From the NCBI GenBank assembly GCA_030706685.1, contig JAUZOA010000009.1:1-64000 (forward strand): a stretch of DNA of 64,000 nt. The letters run 5' to 3'. Each line of letters opens with the position of its first letter. Position 1 is the stretch's first letter. This stretch comes from Bacteroidota bacterium. Lineage in GTDB: Bacteria > Bacteroidota > Bacteroidia > Chitinophagales > Chitinophagaceae. This document shows, in pieces, positions 1 through 8,134 of the stretch. The notes below the pieces were generated by a model. It did no database searches, was not told the origin of the DNA, and saw nothing but the letters and a program-made list of their open reading frames with translations. The translations under genes and the position numbers were made by a program.

Positions 1-2
1 TC

Positions 3-203
3 CCTTTCAAGCTGTTTGACTATCAGCGCCAGTTGTTGCAGGAGGGAATGTTTGAAGCTTATAATGAATGGTTATTCGGCCCCGTAGACAATCTTGCCGC
101 TTATGATAACTGGACAAAGACTCATGCGGATCAATATACAGCTTTCAGCACCTTTCAGCAAAGCCGCATCTTTAAAATGCCGGCTGGTCAATATTATCAA
201 TAA
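3..203 (+). CDS. C-terminal fragment of an unidentified protein
   Basis: An open frame enters from the left edge and ends at a TAA at 201-203, giving 66 residues (ending GQYYQ). It is rich in aromatic residues, Gln and Asn, with no membrane segment or recognisable catalytic motif. I do not recognise the family from this fragment. It is too short for the ORF track's usual start-to-stop criterion, but the frame is open throughout, whereas the neighbouring frame closes within six codons. It is co-directional with the acyl-CoA synthetase gene but separated by a palindromic intergenic repeat, so co-transcription is doubtful. Confidence 0.6.
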   Translation, partial: PFKLFDYQRQLLQEGMFEAYNEWLFGPVDNLAAYDNWTKTHADQYTAFSTFQQSRIFKMPAGQYYQ

Positions 204-240
204 AGGTTAAACCTCCTGGTGTTACTTTCTCTTTGGCAGT

Positions 241-347
241 CGTTTAAGGGTTAAAAAGTTTAATGGTTCTTTAAAGAAGTTATTTTCTTTAAAGACAATG
301 TAACAACCCGCTATAAGAACCCTTAATCATTAAACCATTGAACGATT
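241..347. repeat. Intergenic imperfect inverted repeat, family A copy 1
   Basis: The left arm (241-272, beginning CGTTTAAGGGTT) and right arm (about 317-347, containing CATTAAACCATTGAACG) are imperfect reverse complements of about 30 bp separated by about 45 bp. The same AT-rich design recurs at 4711-4815 and 38531-38652, always between genes. The rest of the 222-bp gap to the acyl-CoA synthetase gene shows only T-rich sequence. I infer a dispersed REP-like or transcript-end element. Mobility is not shown. Confidence 0.6.
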
Positions 348-425
348 TCTTCCGGACTTTTTTTTGTTTTGGTTTTTACCTAATTTGTTACTTAAACCGG
401 CGGGCAAACTGATAACTCTTGCAAT

Positions 426-2204
426 ATGAATGAGCCTAAAAGATTATTTGACTGTATTGCTTACCACCTGGAAAGGAAACCCATTGATGTCATGCTGGCC
501 GGTAAGGAAAACAGCCAGTGGAAGACATATAGCACGGCCCGGGTAGCTGAAATCGTCAATACCCTCAGCGCCGGCTTATTAAGCGCTGGTATCGGTCCCA
601 ATGATATGACGCCGGAAGGCCGGGATAAAGTAGCGATACTTTGCAAGAACAGGCCCGAATGGATAATGCTTGATCTCGCCGTACAGCAAATCGGGGCCAT
701 CTTAACCCCCATATACCCGACAATAAACGTCAATGAACTGGAACTCGTTCTCCAGGATGCGCAGGTAAAAATGGTTTTTGTAAACGATGAAGACCTTTTT
801 TTAAAAGTTCTGAGCGTAAAAGACCGTATCCCAAGTATCAAAGAGATTTATACATTTGAACATGTTCCCCATGCCCGGCATTGGAAAGAACTTATCGCGG
901 CAAGTACCCCGGGTCTTATATCACAGATAAAACCAATCGCTGATAAAATCAGCTATGAAGATGTAGCCACCATTATTTATACTTCCGGTACTACGGGAGT
1001 CCCGAAAGGCGTAATGCTCAGTCACCGGAATATCCTGTCGAATGTGATGGCCTGTATTCCCTGTTTTCCCCCGGTCAGTGAAAGAGCATTGAGCTTTCTT
1101 CCGCTCAATCACATTTTTGAGAAAATGGTTACCTACCTGTACCTGTTCAACGGTACTTCTATTTATTATGCCGAGAGCCTGGATACCATCGCTGATAACC
1201 TGAAGGAAGTAAAGCCAAATATGTTCACCACTGTTCCAAGATTACTGGAGAAAGTATATGACCGCATCATGCAAAGGGGTAGCGAGCTTACCGGGATACA
1301 GAAAAAACTATTTTTCTGGGCGCATAGCCTCGCTGAAAAATATGAGATCAATACTAACCAGGGCTTCTGGTACAACATGAAATTGAATATTGCCAATAAA
1401 CTTATTTTCAGCAAATGGAGAGAGGGGCTTGGCAATCATATCCGGTGTATTGTTACAGGCGGCGCCGCTTGCCAGGTAAGGCTGATCCGGATATTTTCTG
1501 CCGCCCGCCTTACTATCATGGAAGGTTATGGATTAACAGAAACTTCGCCGGTGATAGCCGTAAACCGTTACCAGGAAAAGGACAGGATGTTCGGCACCGT
1601 AGGCCCCTTGATTGATGGTGTTGAAGTAAAGATCGCCGAAGACGGTGAAGTGCTTTGTAAAGGCCCGAATGTCATGATGGGCTATTACAAACGTCCCGAC
1701 CTGACAGCAGAAGCCGTTACGGATGGATGGTTTCATACCGGTGATATTGGCATGATGACCAATACTAAATTTCTCAAAATAACCGATCGTAAGAAAGAGC
1801 TCTTTAAAACAAGCGGAGGTAAATATGTGGCCCCCTTGCCTGTTGAAAATAAATTAAAGGAATCCCCCTTTATTGAACAGGCAATGATCGTAGGATCGGA
1901 AAGAAAATTCGTGGGAGCCCTGATCATCCCTGCTTTTCCTGTACTGCGCGAATGGACGAGGAAAAACAACATACCGGCGGTAACCAATGAAGAGCTCATC
2001 AGGCATCCCAAGGTAATAGAGTTGTATAAAGACGTTGTTGAAAATTTTAATACTTATTTCAACCATGTGGAACAGGTGAAGAAATTTGAATTATTACCCA
2101 ATGAATGGAGTGTAGACACCGGTGAAATGACCCCCAAGCTTTCTATGAAACGAAAAGTGATCATGGAAAAATACAAAGACGCAATTGAGAGGATATATAG
2201 CTGA
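426..2204 (+). CDS. Long-chain fatty acid-CoA ligase (AMP-binding)
   Basis: This 592-residue enzyme should activate long-chain fatty acids to acyl-CoA with ATP through an acyl-adenylate, at the cytoplasmic membrane or in the cytosol. The AMP-binding P-loop motif YTSGTTGVPKGV lies at about residues 185-196, the adenylate-binding GYGLTETSP near 364-372, the WFHTGD motif follows, and the hinge region reads DRKKELFKTSGGKYVAP. Length and motif order match the FadD/ACSL long-chain group of the ANL superfamily. The ATG at 426 starts directly at a conserved N-terminus and there is no signal peptide. It is divergent in function from the sugar loci and reads in the opposite direction, so I treat it as a flanking housekeeping gene. 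Exact chain-length preference cannot be read from sequence. Confidence 0.93.
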   Translation: MNEPKRLFDCIAYHLERKPIDVMLAGKENSQWKTYSTARVAEIVNTLSAGLLSAGIGPNDMTPEGRDKVAILCKNRPEWIMLDLAVQQIGAILTPIYPTINVNELELVLQDAQVKMVFVNDEDLFLKVLSVKDRIPSIKEIYTFEHVPHARHWKELIAASTPGLISQIKPIADKISYEDVATIIYTSGTTGVPKGVMLSHRNILSNVMACIPCFPPVSERALSFLPLNHIFEKMVTYLYLFNGTSIYYAESLDTIADNLKEVKPNMFTTVPRLLEKVYDRIMQRGSELTGIQKKLFFWAHSLAEKYEINTNQGFWYNMKLNIANKLIFSKWREGLGNHIRCIVTGGAACQVRLIRIFSAARLTIMEGYGLTETSPVIAVNRYQEKDRMFGTVGPLIDGVEVKIAEDGEVLCKGPNVMMGYYKRPDLTAEAVTDGWFHTGDIGMMTNTKFLKITDRKKELFKTSGGKYVAPLPVENKLKESPFIEQAMIVGSERKFVGALIIPAFPVLREWTRKNNIPAVTNEELIRHPKVIELYKDVVENFNTYFNHVEQVKKFELLPNEWSVDTGEMTPKLSMKRKVIMEKYKDAIERIYS

Positions 2205-2241
2205 TGCAACAGCTTCTATTGCCCGTTTAATTTAGTAATAC

Positions 2242-2595
2242 ATGAAACTGGTCTTCTTTTTATTCATCTTCTTTTATTTTATTGCAACAGCCTGCCATCA
2301 TCCCGGTATAGCTTCAGGAGTACCGAAATGTATTTATAAAGAGATCAGTACAAATAGTAAGAACCCTGACTGGATGACGGGGGTTATAAAAGAGTATTTA
2401 TTTCAGAATAAGATTGTTTATGCTTTTGAGCCGGATACAAGGAAGATCGCGGATGGCGCTACTACTATTAAAGATGCTGATTGTAATACCTTATGTAATG
2501 TTGGCGGGTTTGGCGGGCTGGCCATCGATCAATGCAATGGCGATAATTTTTTCAAGACAGCCGTGTATAAAAGAACGATCTGGGAGAAGAAATAA
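2242..2595 (+). CDS. Small predicted lipoprotein, DUF6970-like
   Basis: A 117-residue protein with a hydrophobic N-terminal signal and a lipobox ending at Cys18 (ATAC), so it is probably a membrane-anchored lipoprotein. The mature part contains VPKCIYKEI near the N-terminus and a cysteine/glycine motif (CNTLCNVGGFGG) near the C-terminus, a pattern I associate with small Bacteroidota lipoproteins annotated DUF6970. That assignment is from memory and moderate. It starts 37 bp after the acyl-CoA synthetase stop on the same strand and could share its transcript. It ends 13 bp before the convergent exuT stop. Function unknown. Confidence 0.7.
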   Translation: MKLVFFLFIFFYFIATACHHPGIASGVPKCIYKEISTNSKNPDWMTGVIKEYLFQNKIVYAFEPDTRKIADGATTIKDADCNTLCNVGGFGGLAIDQCNGDNFFKTAVYKRTIWEKK

Positions 2596-2608
2596 TGCGC
2601 GTTAAATT

Positions 2609-3955
2609 TTACAGGTCGGTAATCGGCTTATACCTGGGTACCAATGATTTCATAATAACCCAGGCTACGAGATAAGCCAGACCGCAAAATATAAACATGA
2701 TAAGATAGGCTATTTTTGGTGTCGCGGCAAAATGATCGGTAAGACGTCCTGCTACCAGTTGCACCAATACCCCCCCGATTCCACCCGCCATCCCGCCGAT
2801 ACCGATAACACTTCCTACAGCTTTTTTGGGAAACATATCAGATACGGTTGTAAATAAATTTGCCGACCATGCCTGGTGTGCAGCTGCGCCAATACAAATC
2901 ACGGCAACAGAAAGAAAAGCAGCGCTGCTGCCAAAAGCGTCTGTATTGCCAAAATACTGGGTAGTTAAAACAAATAAAGGAAAAACGGCAATTATCAGCA
3001 TAGCGGTCATTCTTGCTTTATATACATGCCACCCTTTGTTCATAAATATCAGCGGGATACTGCCTCCGAAAATACTGCCGAATATAGCGATGCCATAAAC
3101 AACAAATGTGGGCAGCATTACTTCTTTGCCTGTCATTCCAAATTGCTTTTTTAAATAATCTGGCAACCAGAAAAGATAAAACCACCATACGCCGTCCGTT
3201 AAAAACTTTCCGAAGAAAAAGGCCCATGTCTGCTTATATTTCAACAACTGGGACCAGCGTGCTTTTATTTTTACTGTCTCTGGTTCTTTGCCTGTCGCCA
3301 CTTCATCATCGCTGTGTATGTAATCATATTCTTCCTTTGTAAGTTTCTTATGTTTCGACGGTGGGTTATATAAAGCAAACCAGAAAATCAGCCAGACAAA
3401 ACCGACTGTGCCGGTGATGATATAAGCCATTTTCCAGCCATGTGTATACCCCCAGTAAGTCATCATCCACGGCACTGTTAAAGCCGCTATCATAGCACCC
3501 AGGTTAGAACCGCTGTTAAAAAAACCGGTCGCCAGTGCCCTTTCTCTTTTAGGAAACCATTCCGCCACTGTTTTGATAGAAGCCGGGAAATTGCCAGCTT
3601 CGCCGATTCCAAAAAGACTGCGCATTACAACATGCAATGAAACCGCGCTTCCGGCTATCGAATTTAGTATGCCGAAAATAGACCAGATGATCAGGGATAA
3701 AGCCAGTCCCACTTTAGTACCTATTTTATCAATTACCCAACCGGCAATGATAGTTATACCGGCATAAAACCCTGTAAAGAATGATGTAACGTAAGAAAAG
3801 TCTGCGTTAGACCATCCAAATCCTCCTTTATCTCTGGGTGTACAAAAAAACTCTTTCAGGTAACTTATTACCTGCCTGTCCATGTAATTAATGGTGGTGG
3901 AAAATAATAAAAGCGTCGCTATTACCCATCTGTACTTTCCTATGGCTTGCTGCAT
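2609..3955 (-). CDS. exuT: Hexuronate transporter, MFS (ExuT-like)
   Basis: A 448-residue major facilitator superfamily permease of the anion:cation symporter type with about 12 hydrophobic segments. The first helix carries NYMDRQ, the signature of the ExuT/GudP hexuronate-hexarate group, and the loop after helix 2 has the MFS motif WVIDKIGTKVG. It would import galacturonate with protons across the inner membrane. It is the last gene of the galacturonate catabolic series, 83 bp after the KDPG aldolase gene, with a palindromic repeat in that gap. Substrate choice between galacturonate, glucuronate and unsaturated derivatives is inferred from the neighbours (UxaC, UxaB, UxaA). Confidence 0.88.
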   Translation of the reverse strand: MQQAIGKYRWVIATLLLFSTTINYMDRQVISYLKEFFCTPRDKGGFGWSNADFSYVTSFFTGFYAGITIIAGWVIDKIGTKVGLALSLIIWSIFGILNSIAGSAVSLHVVMRSLFGIGEAGNFPASIKTVAEWFPKRERALATGFFNSGSNLGAMIAALTVPWMMTYWGYTHGWKMAYIITGTVGFVWLIFWFALYNPPSKHKKLTKEEYDYIHSDDEVATGKEPETVKIKARWSQLLKYKQTWAFFFGKFLTDGVWWFYLFWLPDYLKKQFGMTGKEVMLPTFVVYGIAIFGSIFGGSIPLIFMNKGWHVYKARMTAMLIIAVFPLFVLTTQYFGNTDAFGSSAAFLSVAVICIGAAAHQAWSANLFTTVSDMFPKKAVGSVIGIGGMAGGIGGVLVQLVAGRLTDHFAATPKIAYLIMFIFCGLAYLVAWVIMKSLVPRYKPITDL

Positions 3956-3969
3956 CTTATAGTTTTAGC

Positions 3970-4042
3970 ATTTAGCTGTTAGCCGTTAGCGGGCCCTACA
4001 GCAAATAATGATTTTTAATCCGGCTAATAGCTAACAGCTTAT
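3970..4042. repeat. Inverted repeat between KDPG aldolase and exuT
   Basis: Left arm AGCTGTTAGC at about 3973-3982, continuing CGTTAGC, and right arm GCTAATAGCTAACAGCTT at 4023-4040 form an imperfect stem of about 20 bp. The right arm overlaps the end of the aldolase gene (stop at 4039). The layout resembles the family A palindromes but the sequence differs. It could act as a transcript-end or processing hairpin between two operon genes. Confidence 0.55.
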
Positions 4043-4701
4043 TTCTTTATCGTTGCAATCAATTCCAATACTTCCTTTGTCATTTTCTCCATAGTAAGAT
4101 AATCCTTTTGCTCCATTAATTTTTTACTGATCAGCTTACTACCCATACCCACGGCACAAACGCCGGCTTTGAACCAGCCCTCAATATTCTCCCTGGTTGT
4201 ATCCACTCCACCGGTCGGCATAAATAACAGTTTAGGAAAGATATCCTTAATGCTGCTCAAAAACTCCGGCCCCAGTAAATTGCCCGGGAAAAGTTTAATA
4301 AATCCAATTCCCATGTTTTCTGCCGCAATGATCTCGGTAGGCGTCATGCAACCGGGGGCATAAAACAGGTCCTTGCTGTTGGCATACGCCGCTACTTCCG
4401 CCACAAAGCCAGGGCTTACTAAAAAATCAGCGCCGGCTTTCACATAACTTTCCGCGTGTTGCAGGTTCTTAATCGTACCTACTCCCAGCATCAGGCCCTG
4501 CATTTCGCTATTTCTTACTTCCACTAATTTCTTAAAATTTTTCAGCGCGGCTTCACCCCTGTTGGTATATTCCACTGCTTTAATACCCGCCCGGTAAATA
4601 GCTTTCAGCACTTCCACACTCACTGTTTCATCCGCATTAAAATACAAGGGCAGGATTCCTTGTTTTATTATAACGTCCGTTATTTGTTGTTTTGTCGCCA
4701 T
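4039..4701 (-). CDS. eda: KDPG/KHG aldolase (class I)
   Basis: This 220-residue TIM-barrel aldolase splits 2-keto-3-deoxy-6-phosphogluconate into pyruvate and glyceraldehyde-3-phosphate, the last step of galacturonate breakdown. Visible residues fit the family: Glu44 in KAVEYTNRG as the general acid/base, Lys136 in FIKLFPG as the Schiff-base lysine, and the loop FMPTGGV for phosphate binding. Length is normal. It sits downstream of kdgK and the yhcH-like gene and upstream of exuT in the same direction. The gap to the upstream gene contains a family A palindrome, so expression may be uncoupled in part. Confidence 0.93.
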   Translation of the reverse strand: MATKQQITDVIIKQGILPLYFNADETVSVEVLKAIYRAGIKAVEYTNRGEAALKNFKKLVEVRNSEMQGLMLGVGTIKNLQHAESYVKAGADFLVSPGFVAEVAAYANSKDLFYAPGCMTPTEIIAAENMGIGFIKLFPGNLLGPEFLSSIKDIFPKLLFMPTGGVDTTRENIEGWFKAGVCAVGMGSKLISKKLMEQKDYLTMEKMTKEVLELIATIKK

Positions 4702-4710
4702 GATTTTTAA

Positions 4711-4815
4711 CGTTTAAGGGGTTAAGTAGTTTAAGGGTTTCGTGTCATAAGTAATTATCCGGCTTTATGGATTATTCCTCACATTAAACCTTTAAACCCT
4801 TACACCGTTGAACAG
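4711..4815. repeat. Intergenic imperfect inverted repeat, family A copy 2
   Basis: Left arm from CGTTTAAGGGGTTAAG (4711) and right arm ACATTAAACCTTTAAACCC to GTTGAAC (about 4781-4812) are imperfect reverse complements around a loop of about 40 bp. The element fills almost the whole gap between the yhcH-like gene and the aldolase gene. See the copies at 241-347 and 38531-38652. Confidence 0.6.
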
Positions 4816-4817
4816 AC

Positions 4818-5270
4818 TTATATCTTTACTTTAATGACTAATTTTTTAATCTCTTCCGTTCCGATCATCGGGGCATGCACGTCTTCCGGGAAAAAGACAG
4901 CAAATTGACCGTCTGCCAGTTGAAAATACATATCGGGCGCGTCACTATACAGTTGAACATCCTTTTCAGTATTATAGCCGCCATTTTCCATCCTGCATTT
5001 TTCCCGTGGTTTCCACCCGATCTGCTCCGCTCCTTTTATGCAAAGCTGTATATCAATATGCTTATCGTGGCATTCAAATTTGGCGATGGATTCAGCAGCG
5101 GTCATTCCTTTCTTGTTTGAAATGATAGCTTTTAGCTTATCACCATCAATTTCATACCTGCCGGGCTCGATGCCATTCAAATTGGTTTGCCGAATATATT
5201 CAAATGCCCCCTTAAACAAGGGGTGTACGCCATAGTACCTCGATGCATTCTTTATAGTATCTATTATCAT
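4818..5270 (-). CDS. YhcH/YjgK/YiaL family cupin-like protein
   Basis: A 150-residue protein matching the YhcH/YjgK/YiaL (DUF386) family, a double-stranded beta-helix fold seen in many sugar-acid and sialate operons. Family-like features include the central KHIDIQLCIKGAEQIGW stretch, the Tyr/Asp-rich loop around YSDAPDMYF and the C-terminal FFPEDVHAPMIG, whose His and Glu/Asp residues could bind a metal. There is no signal peptide, so it is cytosolic. Members are suspected sugar isomerases, epimerases or mutarotase-like helpers; the actual reaction here is not known. Its position between kdgK and the aldolase gene suggests a role with keto-deoxy or hexuronate sugars. Confidence 0.85.
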   Translation of the reverse strand: MIIDTIKNASRYYGVHPLFKGAFEYIRQTNLNGIEPGRYEIDGDKLKAIISNKKGMTAAESIAKFECHDKHIDIQLCIKGAEQIGWKPREKCRMENGGYNTEKDVQLYSDAPDMYFQLADGQFAVFFPEDVHAPMIGTEEIKKLVIKVKI

Positions 5271-5445
5271 ACCCTCTGCCTCCGCCGTGGCGGAGAACTT
5301 AGTTTTGAAATGTTTTATAAAAATTGATTTTTTAATGATCAGAAAACTAAAGCTGCAACTCTATTAATGACTAACTATTTAAAAAATCTAACAATAATCT
5401 AATGCCTGATCGGCCTAAGTCACCCCTCCAGGGGGACAGGGGGCC

Positions 5446-6471
5446 TCACCGCTGCACCCTTCCGCTCGCATCTCCTTTCATCAGGTCTTTTACATCACTC
5501 AACGTAGCGTGATTCAAGTCGCCCGGAATAGTATGTTTCAACGCTGATGCGGCAACCCCAAACTCAGCGGCATCTTTCATCGTCATCCCGGTTACCAAAC
5601 CATAAATGAGCCCGCTGGCAAAACTATCGCCACTGCCTACCCGGTCAACAATCCTTACTTCATATTTTTTGGTATGATAAAACTCATTGCCATCGTACAA
5701 CAAAGCGCTCCAGCCATTATCACTGGCACTATGACTTTCCCTCAGGGAAGAAGCAATATATTTAAAGCCAAACTTCTCCCTCATTTGTTTAAATACATCT
5801 TTGAAACCTTCCAGGTTCAGTTCTCCTTTTGTCACATCCGTATCTTTTGCTTTGAATCCAAGCGTGGTATCAGCATCCTCTTCATTACCGATACAAACAT
5901 CTACGTATTTGCAGAGTTGGGTCATTACTTCCCTGGCTTTTTCTTTGGTCCAGAGTTTTTTCCGGTAGTTCAGATCAATACTGGTAGTAATCCCTTTTGC
6001 CTTTGCTGCTTTCAACGCTGTTTCTGCGAGTGCGGCTGCCTTGTCGCTCAGGGCCGGGGTGATGCCGGTTGTATGAAACCAATCCGCACCATCCAATATC
6101 TTATCAAAATCAAATTCGGATACCTCCACATCAGCAATGGAAGCGCCCGCGCGATCATAAATAACCTGTGAAGCCCGCATAGACGCGCCTGTTTCTAAAA
6201 AATAAATACCTAACCTGTCTCCTCCTCTTACTATATATTGGGTATCTACCCCATAACGACGTAAATGATTGATCGCACACTGGCCGATAGCATGACCAGG
6301 CACTTTGGTCACAAATGTTCCTCTTAAACCATAATTACATAATGCGGCCGCCACATTGGCTTCGCCTCCGCCATAAGTGACATCAAAACTATCTGCCTGC
6401 ACAAAACGTTTATAATCGGGCGTTGACAGGCGTAACATTATTTCTCCAAGAGTTACAACTTTTTTAGACAT
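5446..6471 (-). CDS. kdgK: 2-keto-3-deoxygluconate kinase (PfkB family)
   Basis: A 341-residue ribokinase/PfkB-fold kinase that should phosphorylate 2-keto-3-deoxygluconate to KDPG using ATP in the cytosol. The N-terminal sugar-binding GGGEANVA motif lies near residues 34-41, and the anion-hole/catalytic motif VGSGDSFASG near 278-287 places the catalytic base at Asp282. The context (uxaB, uxaA and uxaC upstream, aldolase downstream) settles the substrate among PfkB sugars. The 3' end borders a G/C-run sequence (CCCCTCCAGGGGG) and a CTCCGCC/GGCGGAG mini-hairpin lies near 5280; neither is assigned a function. Confidence 0.9.
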   Translation of the reverse strand: MSKKVVTLGEIMLRLSTPDYKRFVQADSFDVTYGGGEANVAAALCNYGLRGTFVTKVPGHAIGQCAINHLRRYGVDTQYIVRGGDRLGIYFLETGASMRASQVIYDRAGASIADVEVSEFDFDKILDGADWFHTTGITPALSDKAAALAETALKAAKAKGITTSIDLNYRKKLWTKEKAREVMTQLCKYVDVCIGNEEDADTTLGFKAKDTDVTKGELNLEGFKDVFKQMREKFGFKYIASSLRESHSASDNGWSALLYDGNEFYHTKKYEVRIVDRVGSGDSFASGLIYGLVTGMTMKDAAEFGVAASALKHTIPGDLNHATLSDVKDLMKGDASGRVQR

Positions 6472-6596
6472 GTTCTTTTGGGGTTTATTATATGAATAAC
6501 CGAAAGATACGGCATGTCAGGATAATGACGGTATTCAGCCGTATGTTTGCTACTATAATCTTTGATGCAGGAGTCAAAAAAATGATTCATTACTTT

Positions 6597-8039
6597 TCAG
6601 GCATTCACTGTTTTTATACCCGCGGGTTTCTGATCGGGCAGCCAGTTGAAATAATTCTTTGCATTATTAAAACAGATGTCCTGTATTACTTTCCCTATCC
6701 AGTTGATATCATTGGGCAATTCGCCATTTTCCATTTCATCCCCAAACAGGTCGCATAGTATTCTCCTGAAGTATTCATGTCTTGGGTAAGAAAGAAAACT
6801 CCTTGAATCCGTGAGCATGCCAATAAACCGGCTCAGCAAGCCCATATTACTTAGCGCATTAACTTGTTTGGTCATCCCGTCCTTCTGATCGAGGAACCAC
6901 CAGGCAGCGCCCCATTGTATTTTCCCAGCAACAGAACCATCATTGAAATTGCCCGCCATGGTCGCCATTAGTTCATTATCTGCAGGATTGAGGTTGTAAA
7001 AAATTGTTTTTGCCAGCTTATTATTGCTGTCCAGTTTGTCCAAAAACCTGGCAAGAGCCCTGGCCTGGGAAAAGTCACCGATTGAATCCCACCCGGTATC
7101 AGGGCCCGGCGTCTGCATCATCCGTGAATTGTTATTTCTCATGGCGCCAAGATGAAATTGCTGTACCCATCCCTTTTCCCAGTCCCATTCCGCAAAATGT
7201 ATCAGCATGGCCGACCTGAATTTTCTTTGCTCACTATCACTTAAACTTTTTCCGCCATGTATTTTATTAAATATCGCATCTACCTCGGAACCTGTAAAAT
7301 CATCGGCATAAATTTCTTCCAATCCATGATCCGATACACTGCAACCCATTGAAGCAAAGAAATCATGACGGTTTTGCAGGGCATACAGAAAATCATCAAA
7401 AGAGGAAATGGCAATATTGGTGACAGTCTCCAGTTTCTTTATGTATACCAGGAATTTTTCAGGGTCGCTTACATTCATTGCGTTGTCCGGCCGGAAAGCA
7501 GGTAAGATCGGCACTTCAAACTCATCGTCCTTTATCTTCCGGTGATATTCCAGTGAATCAACCGGGTCATCAGTAGTGCAAACTAATTTTACATTCATCC
7601 GGCGCAGAAGATTGCGGACTGAAAACTCTTTTGTTTGCAATTTGGCTGTACAATCTTCATATATTTTCCTGGCAGTATCCGCATTCAAAATATTATGAAT
7701 ACCAAAATAGCGTTGCAGTTCAAGATGTGTCCAGTGATAGAGGGGATTTCTTAATGTATACGGAACCGTCTCCGCCCATTTCTGAAATTTTTCCCAATCC
7801 GACCGGTTGCCGGTGCAATAACTTTCGTCTGCACCATTGGTGCGCATGGCCCTCCATTTATAATGATCGCCATACAACCAGACCTCTGACAGGCTTTTAA
7901 ACTGTGTATCCTCCGCGATCTGCTGTGGCGGCAGGTGACAGTGATAATCTATAATCGGCATGTCTTTAGCATACTCATGGTAAAGACGTTGCGCTGTCTT
8001 TGTTTTCAGTAAAAAATTTTCATCCAGAAATTGTTTCAT
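6597..8039 (-). CDS. uxaC: Uronate isomerase UxaC
   Basis: This 480-residue enzyme isomerises D-galacturonate to D-tagaturonate (and glucuronate to fructuronate). It belongs to the amidohydrolase superfamily; the metal-binding HxH motif is visible in IIDYHCHLPP at about residues 29-38, and the C-terminal LSYPRHEYFRRILC block is typical of uronate isomerases. Length is close to the family norm. It follows uxaA by 95 bp, a gap that holds a perfect 24-bp palindrome. A short ATACGGC/GCCGTAT inverted repeat lies in the 125-bp gap before kdgK. Since uxaB is present and no fructuronate reductase gene is seen, galacturonate is the likely physiological substrate. Confidence 0.95.
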   Translation of the reverse strand: MKQFLDENFLLKTKTAQRLYHEYAKDMPIIDYHCHLPPQQIAEDTQFKSLSEVWLYGDHYKWRAMRTNGADESYCTGNRSDWEKFQKWAETVPYTLRNPLYHWTHLELQRYFGIHNILNADTARKIYEDCTAKLQTKEFSVRNLLRRMNVKLVCTTDDPVDSLEYHRKIKDDEFEVPILPAFRPDNAMNVSDPEKFLVYIKKLETVTNIAISSFDDFLYALQNRHDFFASMGCSVSDHGLEEIYADDFTGSEVDAIFNKIHGGKSLSDSEQRKFRSAMLIHFAEWDWEKGWVQQFHLGAMRNNNSRMMQTPGPDTGWDSIGDFSQARALARFLDKLDSNNKLAKTIFYNLNPADNELMATMAGNFNDGSVAGKIQWGAAWWFLDQKDGMTKQVNALSNMGLLSRFIGMLTDSRSFLSYPRHEYFRRILCDLFGDEMENGELPNDINWIGKVIQDICFNNAKNYFNWLPDQKPAGIKTVNA

Positions 8040-8103
8040 ACAATTACTTTAAAATAAATAATGGAACCCGCTACGGCTTTTCATGGCATCGTCTCTATTC
8101 AGC

Positions 8104-8127
8104 ATTTTGAAATGGCCATTTCAAAAT
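8104..8127. promoter_or_regulatory. Perfect 24-bp palindrome between uxaA and uxaC
   Basis: The half-site ATTTTGAAATGG is followed immediately by its exact reverse complement, with no spacer. It lies 7 bp beyond the uxaA stop and 64 bp before the uxaC start. With 12-bp arms it could form a cruciform or RNA hairpin, bind a dimeric protein, or act as a processing site. No T-run follows closely on the minus strand, so a classical terminator is less likely. Confidence 0.6.
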
Positions 8128-8134
8128 TTCCCAA

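Noticed and set aside
5278-5294. CTCCGCC/GGCGGAG mini-hairpin as a terminator
   Set aside because: Seven-base arms without a T-run and located just upstream of a start rather than after a stop; probably a common genomic short repeat.
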